NCBI GenBank assembly: GCA_028711485.1
Contig: JAQTSF010000037.1
Span: 1-7,150, forward strand
Direction: 5' to 3'
Origin: Candidatus Iainarchaeum sp.
Lineage (GTDB): Archaea > Micrarchaeota > Micrarchaeia > Anstonellales > Bilamarchaeaceae
DNA length: 7,150 bases
Numbering within the stretch: position 1 is the first letter of the stretch; each line of letters starts with the position of its first letter. The translations under genes were made by a program, and so were the position numbers. This document shows positions 6,393 to 7,150 of this stretch, piece after piece. The notes beneath the pieces are model-generated. The model had not been told where the DNA came from. It saw nothing but the letters and a program-made list of their open reading frames with translations, and ran no database searches.

Positions 6393-6414
6393 CGATTTTG
6401 GGATATGCTTATTA

Positions 6415-6463
6415 ATTGTTTTATATTTTACTCTATTATTAAAAAAATAATGAAGGTCTTAAT
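6415..6463 (+). promoter_or_regulatory. Probable promoter and ribosome-binding site of the glutamate dehydrogenase gene
   Basis: A TTTATATTTT box around 6420-6429 would start transcription near 6450, leaving a leader of about 14 bases with AAGGT (6453-6457) 6 bases before the ATG at 6464. The surrounding AT-richness makes the exact TATA box uncertain. Confidence 0.4.
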
Positions 6464-7150
6464 ATGGTTTTTGAAAATGCGCAGAAACAATTAGAAAAAG
6501 CTAAAAGACACATAATTTTATCGCATGAAACTGAGGAGATATTAAAAACTCCAAAAGAGTCTCTTGAATTTTCGATACCTGTAAGAATGGATAATGGAAC
6601 TCTTAAGGTATATACCGGATATAGGGTCAGATATAATGATGCACGGGGACCAACAAAAGGCGGAATAAGATATCATCCAAACGTAAATATGGATGAAGTG
6701 AAAGCTCTTGCTTTTTGGATGACAATAAAATGTGCAATTATAGATATACCTTATGGTGGGGGAAAAGGAGGAGCTATTGTTGACCCAAAAAAACTTTCAA
6801 AAACAGAATTAGAAAGATTATCTAGAGGATGGATGAGAGGAGCATACAATATAGTTGGACCTGATAGAGATATTCCTGCTCCGGATGTTTATACCACTCC
6901 GCAAATAATGGCCTGGATGATGGATGAATATTCACAAATTTCTGGGGAATATTGTCCTGCAGTAATTACAGGAAAACCTGTTTCAAACGGAGGTTCTCTT
7001 GGAAGATCCTATGCAACTGCATTAGGAGGATATTACTCAATAAAAGAAGCAGTGAAAAAAAATAATGTTGGAAAAAGAATTGCTATTCAAGGATTTGGAA
7101 ATGCAGGTTCCCATATGGCAAGATTGCTTATTGAAGATGGTTTTACTCTG
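6464..7150 (+). CDS. gdhA: Glutamate dehydrogenase, archaeal hexameric type, partial (N-terminal 229 residues)
   Basis: It catalyses reversible oxidative deamination of glutamate to 2-oxoglutarate and ammonia with NAD(P), linking nitrogen and carbon metabolism in the cytoplasm. The visible part includes the substrate-domain motifs RGPTKGGIRYHP (about 64-75) with the glutamate-binding Lys, PYGGGKGG (about 99-106) with the catalytic Lys, and DIPAPDVYTTPQIMAWMMDEY (about 141-161) with the catalytic Asp. GKPVSNGGSLGR follows, then the start of the Rossmann fold, IAIQGFGNAG (about 207-216). It closely resembles Pyrococcus/Thermococcus enzymes of about 420 residues, so just over half is present, and the cofactor-choosing end of strand 2 lies beyond the edge. 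All key residues seen are intact. The start fits the family N-terminus (NAQKQLEKA), and no other in-frame ATG lies close upstream. Confidence 0.95.
   Translation, partial: MVFENAQKQLEKAKRHIILSHETEEILKTPKESLEFSIPVRMDNGTLKVYTGYRVRYNDARGPTKGGIRYHPNVNMDEVKALAFWMTIKCAIIDIPYGGGKGGAIVDPKKLSKTELERLSRGWMRGAYNIVGPDRDIPAPDVYTTPQIMAWMMDEYSQISGEYCPAVITGKPVSNGGSLGRSYATALGGYYSIKEAVKKNNVGKRIAIQGFGNAGSHMARLLIEDGFTL

Noticed and set aside
6361..6463. Small RNA or riboswitch before glutamate dehydrogenase
   Set aside because: The gap is about 100 bases of T-rich terminator and promoter sequence, with no stable stem or conserved aptamer-like pattern.

Overview
The window is strongly AT-rich and looks archaeal. 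Several upstream regions carry an archaeal TATA box about 25 to 35 bases ahead of the start codon with a very short or absent leader. The Shine-Dalgarno sites seen are GGTGA-type. The glutamate dehydrogenase is of the hyperthermophile/archaeal hexameric type, and there are large N-glycosylation-sequon-rich beta-helix surface proteins with a C-terminal membrane anchor. A small four-helix membrane protein resembles hypotheticals I associate with DPANN archaea (Woesearchaeota/Pacearchaeota-like). That lineage is a guess from style, not a demonstrated placement.

Layout. Bases 1-931 (minus strand) hold the first 310 residues of a secreted beta-helix protein that runs off the left edge. Bases 999-4748 (minus) hold a complete 1249-residue paralogue: signal peptide, Asn-rich right-handed beta-helix, a short post-helix domain, four to five cysteine-paired Ig-like repeats, an acidic linker, a membrane anchor and a basic tail. 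Upstream of it on the same strand is a two-gene unit: a KaiC/RAD55-like RecA-superfamily ATPase (5125-5847) followed 4 bases later by a Roadblock/LC7-like protein (4803-5120). A divergent promoter region (5848-5952) separates these from the plus-strand genes: a four-helix membrane protein (5953-6360), a T-rich terminator, and the first 229 residues of glutamate dehydrogenase (6464 to the right edge). No intergenic gap exceeds about 105 bases. I see no RNA genes, CRISPR arrays or insertion sequences.

Most interesting points. (1) The two tandem surface-protein genes share a near-identical 5' cassette (TATA box, leader, first 14 codons, with 43 bases identical), while their mature domains have diverged widely. 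(2) The large surface gene is compositionally split: CpG is common in its first third and very rare in the rest, with the switch next to a proline-rich break in the beta-helix. (3) The ATPase has His where the family normally has the Walker B Asp and lacks the usual Glu after strand 2, yet is translationally coupled to a Roadblock protein. This suggests a nucleotide-binding switch or scaffold pair rather than a standard motor.
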